From Paulownia fortunei (lineage: Eukaryota > Streptophyta > Magnoliopsida > Lamiales > Paulowniaceae), in NCBI GenBank assembly GCA_019321725.1, contig CM033109.1, positions 12,803,993-12,867,992 of the forward strand: 64,000 nt of DNA, read 5' to 3'. Below the pieces are notes generated by a model. That model was not told the origin of the DNA and searched no databases. It saw only the letters and a program-made list of their open reading frames with translations. A program made the translations under genes and the position numbers. Shown here in pieces: positions 23,301 to 35,300 of this stretch; the first letter of the stretch is position 1, and the number at the start of each line of letters is the position of its first letter.

Positions 23301-26300
23301 CCTATTGCAGACATACTGTCACTGTACAGCTTCATAGGATCTGTTCTAGGAATGTGTAGATCCTTTAGAAGTCTCTTGATCCAAATGAGTTGACATACTC
23401 CGTTTGCAATTGCTCAGTATTCTGCATCAGCACTACTCCTAGTCCGCAACAGACTATTTTTTGCTACTTCATGTCAAAAGATTACCCAATAACTTCGTGC
23501 AATACCCAGTTGTAGATTTGCTATTTTCCACTGACCCAGCCCAATTTGCATCTGCAAAGCCTTCTATATCTCAGGTTTCCTTTTTCTTGAACAGAATACT
23601 CGTGCCTGGAGTCCCTCTGATGTACTTTAATACATGATTAGCTGTCTCTAAATAAGGTTTTGTGGGAGAATGCATGAACTGACTGATCATACTGACTCTA
23701 AAGGCAATATCAGGCCTAGTGAGTACCAGTCGTTGATATGGCTTTTGATATTAGTCAAGATTTACTGGAGGATCATTCTAGGTGATCTTTTGCTTCCAAT
23801 TCCTCTCCAAAGGGGTGCTCGCAAGTTTGCATCCAATCTTCCTGATCTCCTTTAGCAAGTTAAAAGACAGTTTTTTGGATAAATATTCTTTGTTTTCTCC
23901 GAGCTATTTCCATAGCAAGAAAGTATCTAAGTGTTCCAAGGTCCTTGACCTGGAATTCACTCTTCTGGCGGGCCTTCAGTTCTGCAATTTCCTGTGATCA
24001 TCACCGGTAAGCACAATCTCATCCAAAAAAAGAATCTCTCTCTTTCCACTATCTACTGTTTTGTGAAAAGATTGTGATCAGCAGCTTGTCCCTGGATTTC
24101 CTCGAAATCGTTCAATGTCGAGCTGAATCTAGTGAACCATGCTCTGGGGCTTGTGTTCAATACATAGAGAGATTTCTTAAGCTTGCATAAATATTTCTTC
24201 CTTCAGGTTCCGTTCAAAAAAGCATTCTTGTGTCCATTTGATAAAGTTCCGAGTCAAGGTTAACTGCAGTAGAACCTTGATTGAGTGCATCTTGGCCATT
24301 GGAGCAAACATTTGTTCAATCGATGCAATATGTTTGGGTGTATCCCTAAGTTCGACTTGTTGCAATGATTGCACTATAATTGATCCTTACCTGATTTATG
24401 GTTTCGTTGGTTTGAGGAGTTTGCCTTGTTATGATGAGTGGCCAGTACACATGATGATGTGTGTGACCCGGTAGTTAAACGGTTGGTGAGCATTACCCTT
24501 CTTCTACTTTCTTCCGTTTGAACTTCAGCAAAGACTTCACCAATTGTGACAAAGGGCTTAGTGCCTAACAACCTGCCACTCATCCAATTCTTTATTGAGC
24601 CCTAGTAGAAAATAAAATCCACTCCTTCTCAAGCATCCGAGTGTATTACACTCTGTTGTCTGGACAATTCCACTTCATATCGTAAAAAAGTCTAGCTCCT
24701 GCCATAATTCAGTCAAGGAATTGTTGTATTCCGTGACTGATTTATTACCTTGTCGTGTTTCACGGATTTTTGACCGGACTTCAAAACATTGTGATGTGTT
24801 CTCCAAATTGAGTATATTTCTTGCATTGCCTCCCATATTTCTTTGGCAGTCATGTAAAACAAGTATGTTCTCCTGATTTTTGGTTCCATGGAATTTATTA
24901 ACCATGCCATCACAATGGAATTTTCTGCATCCCAAGCATTGTACGCTGAGTATGTTGAGGCAGGCAATGGAGTTGCACTGGCGACATATGCTGCTTTTCC
25001 TTTGCCCTTGAGAACGAGGATGATGGACTGGAACCATTCTCTGAAATTGGTTCTGAGCTTATGTTGGGTTATCTGTAGAGAATGATTTCAGAGGACAATG
25101 ATGGGTCAGGGTTTGGCATTGATGGCATCATACCCTCTAGGGCAGAGGATGATGAGGAATTGTTGGAAGAATTGGTCCTGGCCATTTGCTCGGGCAGTGA
25201 TACCATGAACAATAAGATTGTGGGAATAATTTGTCTATTTTGATTTTCGATAAATGAGATTACAATATATAGGCTAGACCTTCCCTTGTTTTAGGAAACA
25301 AATCAGAAAGGAAACTAACCCCTAAAATCCGAAGCTACTAATGAGAAAATTATATATGCAATTACAACTAATTACAATAAAAAGTTGACTAAACTAATTC
25401 CCATATTATCGAGATTTTATTCTAACTTTCAACACTATCAATTCAGTAGCTAGTGCATTCCAACTAATAAAGACACGAGTTATGCAGAGTTGTTTAACCA
25501 TGGATGATGAAGTTTGGAGCTGACTCCTAACTATTGTGCTGTTGTCTTCTGATTTGTTTTCTGATATTAAAATTCATGGAGCCCAATCTATGCATTTAGA
25601 CATTTGTCGACAAATACACAAAACACCTCCATACATAAACATACCTATATAGTAAATATTTTATAATAATTACATTTAATTTTCTGTATATTTGTGTATG
25701 TTAGACTATTTTATATACATATATACTTATGTGAGCATCATAATTAGAACAATAGTAATTATATATTCCATTATTACATATATTTTTATTCTTTTAAGTT
25801 CTTGTTTATGTGTGTACAAACAAGGATTTAGCATTCATTATGAGCAAAAACTTTATTCCTTCCAACTATATGCTTAAATGAACCAAACAAAGGAATGACA
25901 AGTTTATCTCATTCTGGCTTCAATCCATGTGTGTAGCCAATCAATTGAATCAGAAACATCATTCCTGATGGAATCCCATTCCACATGGAATGACCTTTTC
26001 TGGAATCACCTGTCACCGTACCAACCATGCTGCAAGTAACTAGAGAAGATCTGGTTTCACTCTCGACCTTAGCCCATAATTAGGGTATTTTTGTTGCATC
26101 ATACCGTACCACTTCTTTTTGCTCTCTTGCTCCTCCTCTGTATATCTCAAACATAGCTTTGTAAATCAATATGATCCCTGAAATAGCTACAGATACATCT
26201 ATTGCCACACATTACTTACTTTGATGAATATGTTCAGCTTCTCTTTGTGTCTGTCTTTATAGATGCTTTCATCTTTGGCGCCTTAAGTTTGGGGGAAAAA

Positions 26301-29300
26301 ATTATCTTGTGTTCCTCCACATGCCTATTATCTCATATATACCATCATCATTGGCAATTCCTTGCTGCAAATTGACTGCTCTGTTTCAATTTAGTGTCGT
26401 CTCTTTTGTCTTCTCCATGCATGTAACTTTTGGTCCAGTGACTTATTTTAGTTGCAGTTAAGAAATCACTTTTGTTCACTAATTGTTATTTTGGTGTCAG
26501 GTTAAAGATGTTGAACAGATATGCTCCCGCTCCCTTTTTGATGTAAATGACTCTCACTTGTCTTTGGCAGGTTGTGTTTGATGCTTTAAGGAAATTTGAT
26601 GGCAAGGAATTTCGACAATTACTTCCTGGAGAATATACTCAGATGGCCGGTCGTGCAGGCAGGAGAGGACTTGATAAAATTGGTACAGTTGTTGTGCTGT
26701 GCCGTGATGAAATTCCTGAAGAGAAGGTTTTGAAGCATGTTATAGTTGGTAGTGCAACTAGGCTTGAATCTCAGTTTCGACTCACCTATATCATGATCTT
26801 GCATCTGCTTCGCGTCGAAGAATTGAAGGTATAAATTGCTTTGACTTATTGGAGAACAGAGCTTTCTGAAAACTGCAGTAGATGCTGGATAATGTATAAT
26901 ATAATGGAATGTGTGAAGCAGGAGTGTTTGTCTAGAGAGTAAAAGCAATGAGCCCAAGACTAGAAAGGCCCAATTCAAAGAGGAATTTGAAAATAATATA
27001 CTTGAGGACATCTTTGCTAATATCACTTATGCCTATGTGTCTTTCGAATCCAATACTTGGTTCAAACTTTCTAGCTGTCAATCAAGCAGCACTGAATGCT
27101 GTTCCATAAATAGCATAGAGCTCTTTCAATGATGTTGAGTTTGAATCTGTCATTCAAAGTACCATCTTTGCTTTGCTCCTTGAATCTGTCTATTCTGGCC
27201 ACTAGCCAGCTGATAAGAAATTAAGATCTTTTAAGATCAGTCCATGTCGGATGCAAAAACCTGTTCCTGTTGCAGCTGCTAGTGGTTTTTTTTTTTATCC
27301 ATCCAATTAGTCAAGGAAGCTTGCTTTTTTAATGGTATGTGTTTTGGAAGATTAACAAGAAAACTTTTTATCATGGTGAGAAAATCTCTTAGATAATGTT
27401 TGAAATCACGGAATACGGCAATTAGTCCACAAAATGAGGCAATAATTTATGCATAGTGAAAACAACTTTCATCTTTATATCCTGAAAGCCATTGTTAAGA
27501 TGTAAAACCATGACTCCATATGTCCACCACAATGGCCCACTACTGACCTCTACCAGTCTGCCCCTCCCACCACCACCGGCAACACCTCTTGCCTGCACCA
27601 AGCCACCGTACCACCTTGCTGGCTGATAAACCACATCTTGACCCCCTGCATTGCAGTATCTCCGCAGATCGCCATACCATGAAATCTGCTGCTAAAACAT
27701 CAAAAACCTTGTGATATTTTCATTGTCTCAAAAAATATTTGCATCCATCAGGCAGGGGGAAAGATGAAGACAAGGAAATACAAGTAATAATTGTTGCCTA
27801 AGACAAAATAAACTTTTGTGTTTTCCATATTTTCAACAAAAATTTAGGCTTGCCTTGCTTTCATTCTTGCGACTTTTCTGCCAAACTTGATACCCACTCT
27901 TTATCTGACCTGCTGCTGCAATGAAGTTCAGCAGTTCAGAACATGGGTTTTACTCAAAGAACATGCTTTTACTTTCAGGATTGAGCTTATCTTCTTTTTC
28001 CCCCGATAGAAACTGATTAGGTAAGCGAGGAAGACATGGTAGTTTGTGGTTAGTAATGGGACCACGTCTTGATTGAGCAAAATGGAGGCTGGTTTCATGT
28101 CACCAGCTGTTCGTTGTGATGCTAGTTTACTGGCTTGGTTGAGCTTTACTAAATTTTGTTTTCATCTTGCTGGTGTTCTTGGGAACATCACTGCAGGTGG
28201 AAGACATGCTTAAAAGAAGTTTCGCAGAATTTCATGCACAGAAGAAACTTCCAGAGAAACAACAACTTTTAATGCGAAAGCTTGCTCAACCTACAAAAAT
28301 TATTGAGTAAGCATAAAAGAACATACTTTTGTGTTACAGTTTCAATGGTAGAAACTAATTAATGCGCTCCTCTATTAGCTCCTGTTTTGAATAATTAAGC
28401 TTTGCTGATGCTAAGTGGTTACTCAAGAACATGAACGCCTTTGTGCCTTTGTGGGCATTCAGATGCTCCAATTGGTGTGATTGTTCCTTATCTAAAGTTG
28501 GGACCTGCTCTAAAACTCGCACCTTCTCTCCTCTTTCCTTTATATTTTTTATTTTCTCAAGACTTTTTCTTCCTATATAGCTGAAATTCTTGGCCACTGC
28601 CATTCCAATCAGAGGTACATTTAGCAATTTAGGAGATGTTTTTTGGCGTATGAGTTGTAAAAGGTTATATATGCATTCATGAAATTGAGTATTGTTTGCA
28701 AAATTATTGCTGCATCATTGCCACATGTCGAACTCATAGGTTGAGTTCTGAATCCAAGTCTTGTAGCATGTTCTTCAGCCAGATCAATTCAAGCAGTGCA
28801 AATCTACATGGCTGCATAAGTATGACTAATTCAAGGTGAAGTTAAATGCTAACCAACCACACTAACTGCAATAAAATGTCAAGACAAACAACTGTAAGTA
28901 GTGTTTTGTAGATTACTCAATAACTTGGTATACTGGTGAGGACAGTAGCCTTTGCTTCAGTATGATGGTGATAGTGGATGATGATGAGAAAAGATAACAT
29001 ATGGAACTAAGGAGCATGTCGATCTCTCTATAGTGACAGACCTACTTGTTACCATGCAGATATACCCTTAACATTGTTCATATATTGTGAAACTTGTTTT
29101 CGGTTTAAGGAAGATGGATGTATGGTTGAGACTTTATTTGGTTGTTTTCTCACATAGAGAGAGAATATTCATATGACATATCATGCCCATAACGTTGATG
29201 AAAGACTGATCCTTGTGATTGAATAATCTTGGGTGTGGGTAAATTGTGCTACTATCTCAGTTTTTTGATTTGGCTTGATGGACTTCTGTGATCCACTCTA

Positions 29301-32300
29301 TTATCTCATTTGCCATTTATTTGAAGGATGGAGTTATATTGTGATTGTTCTTGGTTCAAACCTTATCATTTGTTCATATTGATCTGTTATCCTTTTTTCT
29401 GGTTGATAACATAAGTGGAATGTAAATGCTACTCATGCAGTTGCAACTTCATAATCCGCATGGTTAGAAAAGCACCGAAACTTGGGGAACCTAAAATTAT
29501 AATATGTGTCCGACATCAATCAAAAATGCATTATTTCCAGTGAGAATAAGTCTTTTTAAGCCTTGTCGGTATTCTGATTTGTCAAACATTCTGGCTATCA
29601 ATTTTACGAGTATCTGCTTGATTTTAGTTCAAGATTTACGAGTATCAATTTACTGCTTGTTCTTCAAGTATACGCAACTTGTTTTATTTTATGCATCTGT
29701 TTAAATCTGTTCAAGATTTCAAATTGGCCTAATGTGTTTTGGTTTAGTTTCTAGATATCTTTTAGTTCATCATAGCTAGGGTCCAGTAGAATTTGATCAA
29801 GTTCTGGCCTTTAAACTCAGGATTAAAGTTTTACCATGCTCCTTTTATGTTATCTTGTATGCACTTGTTATGTAAGACCTCTATTTTGCATATAAAATGA
29901 ACAAATATATATTTGATGTCTTCAATCTCAATTGAAATTCTTTTCCCAAATTCTGCTTTCCTTCACCCTATTTTCTTCTCCGTAACTCCGCAATTCGATC
30001 TCTGCATCTCCAAAATCAGCCTTGCAACTCTTCCTTTTTCATCTCAATTTCCTTCCAACAGTGTGTTTCAAAATTCAAGCCATTAGTCCTGATATCTTAT
30101 TCCATTAAGTTCATTATAATCCTTACCTTTCCCATCAGGAACCAACAAACATTTTTTCTACAATTTATGGCTAAACCTTCTGTTGTACTGCCCATCAGCC
30201 AAAATACACCTGAAGGGCTCCCATAATTCCAAGCCAACTCGTGATCTTTGAGATGCTTTTATTACAAATATGATGATTTCTTGCTATAACACATGTTTTA
30301 TTAAGTTTGTATATGTGTATGTAGATGCATAAAGGGTGAACCAGCGATAGAGGATTATTATGAGATGTACTTGGAGGCTGAAAGGCACAGCAGCATGATC
30401 ACAGAGGCAGTCATGCTGTCCCCAGTTTCCCAACAATATCTAACTCCGGGAAGGGTGGTAGTGGTGAAGTCACAATTGGTGAGTCTAAATTAATGACTAA
30501 TCTATAAATATATATGCATATATGATTTACTAGGTGAGATTGGAGACTTTAACCTGTTTATTTAGTGTATGACCTATTTATTTAGTGTATGGGGTTGTTT
30601 CCTTTGGAAAGATAGACTATATTTGATGAATTTGAATGCTTAAACTTATGTTTGGACCTCATATATTATTGAGGAAAAGGAAAGTTGTGATAGAAAAGGT
30701 TTAAGTTAAATTTTTGAATATCTGGTTAATTAGTTATAAGTATTTTATTCTCTTTGTCAATTTGAGATATATTATGTAGTTGAGCTCTTCTGGTCAAATG
30801 AAAGGAAAAAGGTTTATAGATTCATGGGACATTAAAGTCCTATATGGTTCAAGGCTTTGTTGGGTTCAGTTGAGTTGATAACAGATCAGTTCATATTCAT
30901 TATAATTTATCTGCACATACGTTTTCGCATAGACTATAAGGAATGACAGCTTAGGTTTTGTCTCTTTTATAATTTGCAGGCCCAAGATCACTTACTAGGT
31001 GTTATTGTGAAAACACCTTCCGCTAATTATAAGCAATACATAGTCTTAGTGCTGACTCCTGAATTGCCTTCAATCTTGAAAACTACATCAGATAGTAGAG
31101 ATAGAAAAGGGGCCGATTTTCAAGTATTAGTGCCAAAATCAAAACGTGGCTTGGAAGATGATTATTGTTCTTCAATCACATCTCGTAAAGGGTCTGGAAT
31201 CGTCAATGTTAAACTACCTCACCGTGGTTTTGCTGCTGGAGTGAATTACGAGGTTAAAGGGGTTGAGAATAATGAGTTCTTATACATATGCAACAGCAAA
31301 ATAAAGATTGACCAAGTTCGGCTTCTTGAAGATGTCAGTGCTGGTGCCTATTCAAATACAGTGCAGCAGCTGTTGACTCTGAAATCTGATGGAAATAAGT
31401 ATCCGCCACCTTTGGATCCGGTGAAAGGTTTGCCAATAAACTACTTTGCATTTACATCTAATTGTTCAGTCAAGTAATGAACTCAAATTCCTTGGGCCAC
31501 CCTGGCCAATGCAAAGACTGATGTGAGTGAGCCTAATTTTTCAAAACATGATAAGAAGTATTTGTTTATTCGTTATTTGATAATAAAATTTCTTCTATTT
31601 TTTTATCTTTTATTTGGATTCACAATTAGTGAGAAAAATATCCATACTTTTGAGGAGAAGAGATAATTTAATTGGAAAAAAGGGGTGCAAAGTTGAGAGA
31701 CAAAAAGAAAATTGAGGATAAGGAGAGAGGAGTGAGAATGGAAATTACCATGTGATTTTTTAACACTAGTCAATTTTTAGGAGTTTCTTAGATTGGTAGA
31801 CCACAGAGACAAATGTTCTATCTCTAAGAGACTCTTCAAAATAAACAACAATATAGATGACAATCGAGATCAAATATAAGGAAAAAAGTCAATCTTTTGA
31901 CCTACTTAGATTGATTTAAGTTTCTCTATATCTGTAAACTGCTTCAAGAGAGAAATGTTTTCTTTTTCATTTCAACTTCCTTTTGTCAATATATAACTGC
32001 CTTTTAATAATATAACTGTCATTTATACTCTGACATACCATATAACTGTCATTTACATTCTGACATGCCATTTACGTCATTTTAAACTTCATTTCTTCCT
32101 AACAACATAATAAAGAAGGTGGATTATCCATGACTTAATATAGTTTCTCATATACATCTAATTAAACTTGTTTTAATTTTGAATTTTCAAGTAAGAAAAG
32201 AATGTGTAATGTGCTTTCTCCAAGTATCTGCTGTAAATTGATTTTCTCCAAATTTCTGCATTATATGTAACATCCTAGCAAACTATTAATGTAGTAGTAT

Positions 32301-35300
32301 CTTCAAGTATATGGAGTATCTATGAGATTGGTGCAGTTTTACTTTCAGAAATAACATTCGATTTCTCAAAAAGAAAAATGCTATAAGTCACCGACCCTTC
32401 ACGCTTTATTCACCATCTCTGAATTGGAAAGGATTGACTGATTAAATCCTTCCAAGTAAATTAATTGCAATAACTACTACTAAACAAAATTAGAAGTGAA
32501 AAAAAAGTGAAGGCTAAAGGGTGATATATAGCATTGAGTCTACAAATTAGCATTCTTTTGCACTTTAGATCCCCAATATCCTTCCCTTAAGTGCTGAAGT
32601 TACAAGAAGTATTATTTCTCTCCAATCTCATTCTCTTTCTTCCATTAGTGCAAACAGTGCCGCTACCTGGCCCACCTCTCCAAAATCCAAATATCAAAAT
32701 TTGTATTTTTGTGCCAATCAACCCAACATTCTGTAGCACATCTAAAATCTCCAAGTCCAGAATCTAAAGAGAACCATCATCATTCTCTTAACATCTAAAT
32801 ACTACAACTATGAGCAAGTTAAATTGATGTCACCCACTGAAGAATCTTTTATTCCAAGGGCTATGGCTGCATTGTGAGTCAAGCTAGCTCACGAGCCTAA
32901 CAAGCCCAGTCAAGTATGACTGCTGGAACTTGAGCTCTTTCGAGCTCAAGTCGAGTTTGACCAAGCTTAAGATTTTTGACTGATCAAGCTCAAGCCATTC
33001 TGTTATTGTGGTTTGGCATTCAATATAACATTGTTTTAGGTTAACTTTATGTCATTTTGGTTAGGTAATATGTTGCAATGTACTAAGAAAAGCTTAAGCT
33101 CGTATTGAAATAAGGCTTGTGCAATAAAGTCAAGCTCGAGTTTTTCTATCTCAAGATTAGCTTGAGGATAAATGAAGGGCTTGGAAAACTCAATCTTCTG
33201 TACTAGCTTTAAATGTTCAAGGAGCTCTCATGCTCGACCTTGAAATTTGGAATTCTTCACTTGTTCTAATGTGTTTGCATTTCTACTAAGTGGTAATTTG
33301 TATATATGAAACTGCAATACACTTAACATGTGTACATATGTTACATATGTTTATATGTTACACGTAACTTTTTGCGTGTATGATGTAGGAAGATACCTTC
33401 TATTTTTTGAATAGACACAATATCTTGCAGGTGATGTTCACGAACCAAAAAGTTTGAGTGCATTTTAGTCTTGTATTCCTAGATTGTAGAAGCTATTTGC
33501 TCAATTTCACTTATGCCTAACTTTCTAAAGAATCCCTTATGGGGTTATTGAATACCTTCATTTGTATAAAAATACAAATACAGAGCATCCTAATATAGGT
33601 AAATTATGAAAGAGTAGATAAGGAAACTATCTCTACATAAAGAAAAAATCTTTACAGTTATGCAAGAATAATGAATATCTATTAGCAGATTTCTAAGAAT
33701 AATTAAGGAACAAAATTATTTACGGCAATCTATTGCTCCTAGAATCTTGGTTTGACCCAAAACTTATGGGATTTCCAACACTCCCCCTCAAGCTGGCTTG
33801 AAGATGTTTTCTATGGCCACCTTACTCACTAACTCGTCAAATTGTTTCTTTGGTAATCCTTTTGTGAGAATATCAAAAACTTCTTCTATTTGGAATGTAG
33901 GGCATACAAATAAGTCCTTCCTCCAATTTTTCTTTAATAAAATATTTATTGACCTCAACGTATTTTGTCCTATCATGTAGGACAGGATTATGAGTGATTG
34001 CCATAGCCACCTTATTGTCACATATCACCTTAATAGGAAGACAACTAGTTATCGTGAGTTCCTCAAGTAGTCTTTTTATCTAAAGGATCTTACATACACC
34101 ATGAGCAACCAGCAACTGATCTAAACTCTGCTTCAACACAGCTCCTAGCAACTACATTCTGTTTTTTAATTCGCCATGTAACCATGTTTCCTCCAACAAA
34201 GTTACAATACCCCGAAATAGATCTCCTGATAGCCAATCAACATCAGTATAAACTTCAACTTTCAATTGACGTCTCTCTTCAAATAAGAGAACTTTTGGTG
34301 GAGTTTCCTTTTAGCATCTAAGGATCCTATAAACAGCATCAAAGTGTTGCTGTCCACGAGTATCAGTCACATGCACTCACGTAACCAATTTTACCCTGTC
34401 CTCTGATATACATACAGACCGTCTGAGACCACCTCAGGAAATTGCTACCGTTTAAACAAATGGTAGTGATCTGAGCGGAGTAGGGAATTAGAATTGCCAA
34501 GCTTTGGGGGTGCTGGAGTTGTAGTGACATTTGCAGTACGTTCGGAAATATCATTGGCCATGGTTAGAAAATTTTTGGCTAGGATAACTGTTTGGGCTAG
34601 GTCGGGAAAAATTAGGTATACAAGTTTTGGATAGGGCTACGGATTCTGGAAAAACAAATTCGAAATATAGGCCGATGTATTGAGGCGGAATTTTTGAACA
34701 CAAAATCCCGATTGACCGAAAATAAGGGTGTAGACCAGAAACACTATTTTCAGAGAGCTTTTATGGCTCTGGTACCATAAAGAACCCCTTAAGGGTGATT
34801 GAATACATTTAGTTGTATTAAAATACAAATACAAAGCATCCTAGGTAAATTAAAAAACAGTAGATACGGAAACTATCTCTGTAGAAGGAAAAAATCTCTA
34901 TCAATTGTACAAGAATATCTGTTTGCAGATTTCTAGGAATAATTAAATAACAAAATTATTTACAACAATACACACCTCTGGTTTGATGCAAAACTTCTGG
35001 GATTTCCAACACAATTGCATGTAAATTACGTGTTTAATGCATTCTTATTTGCTTATGGAACCTTAGGGGAAGTTTATTTGTGTTTTCATTGAGAATTTGG
35101 TTTTGTATTGGTTTTCATGTGAAAAATAAAAATATGTTTGGATGAATGAATGAAAATGGGATAATATATAGGATTGGAAATGAGAATATGTTTGAATATG
35201 TTTTGTTGGTTTTTTGCAGGAAAGGAAGTGATAAAATTGGAATTGTGTTTCGCTGTGTTTTGAGGGGTACCATTTTCACAATTTGTTAAGTTTGTAGTGG

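Larger units (their letters stand above)
22969..25434 (-). mobile_element. Internally deleted Ty1/Copia element in intron 15
   Basis: Minus-strand element. The 5' LTR is 25219-25434 (216 bp), starting TGTTGAAAGTTAGAAT and ending TTCCCACA. A PBS-like TGGTATCACTGCC follows near 25191-25203, then gag from about 25185. The 3' LTR is only a half copy, 22969 to about 23077, joined directly to the end of pol. Protease, integrase and part of RT are missing between gag and the RT start. No matching 5-bp target duplication is visible. The element is dead and lies antisense to SKI2. Confidence 0.85.
22467..26033. mobile_element. Possible TIR element around the intron 15 Copia
   Basis: The left part reads CATTTGGTACGAGGGAAGGG, then GATTCCAGGAGAGG. 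The complement of 25990-26033 reads GGTTGGTACGGTGACAGGTG, then ATTCCAGAAAAGG. The two could be the ends of an old MITE into which the Copia element (22969-25434) later inserted. A second inner pair (near 22535 and 25885) has similar wording. No target duplication was found, so this stays tentative. Confidence 0.35.
33526..35011 (-). mobile_element. Short, deleted Ty1/Copia element in intron 19
   Basis: A compact minus-strand element with both LTRs: 5' LTR 34778-35011 and 3' LTR 33526-33780, both starting TGTTGGAAATCCCA on the minus strand. The PBS is TGGTACCAGAGCC (34765-34777), one base off the common TGGTATCAGAGCC for initiator Met-tRNA. The polypurine tract is CTTGAGGGGGAG (33781-33792), touching the 3' LTR. 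Between them only the gag start and the RNase H end remain. No clear target duplication. Dead, antisense to SKI2. Confidence 0.87.

Noticed and set aside
28355..28627. 90-codon minus-strand frame in intron 17, Lys/Glu-rich
   Set aside because: Starts with Met and looks protein-like in composition, but I recognise no family and see no splice or promoter context. Left out as a gene.
31428..31477. Read-through of exon 19 as a SKI2 C-terminus
   Set aside because: Conserved DSHCT sequence follows in exons 20-23 and the phase-1 donor joins exactly; read-through is at most a minor isoform.
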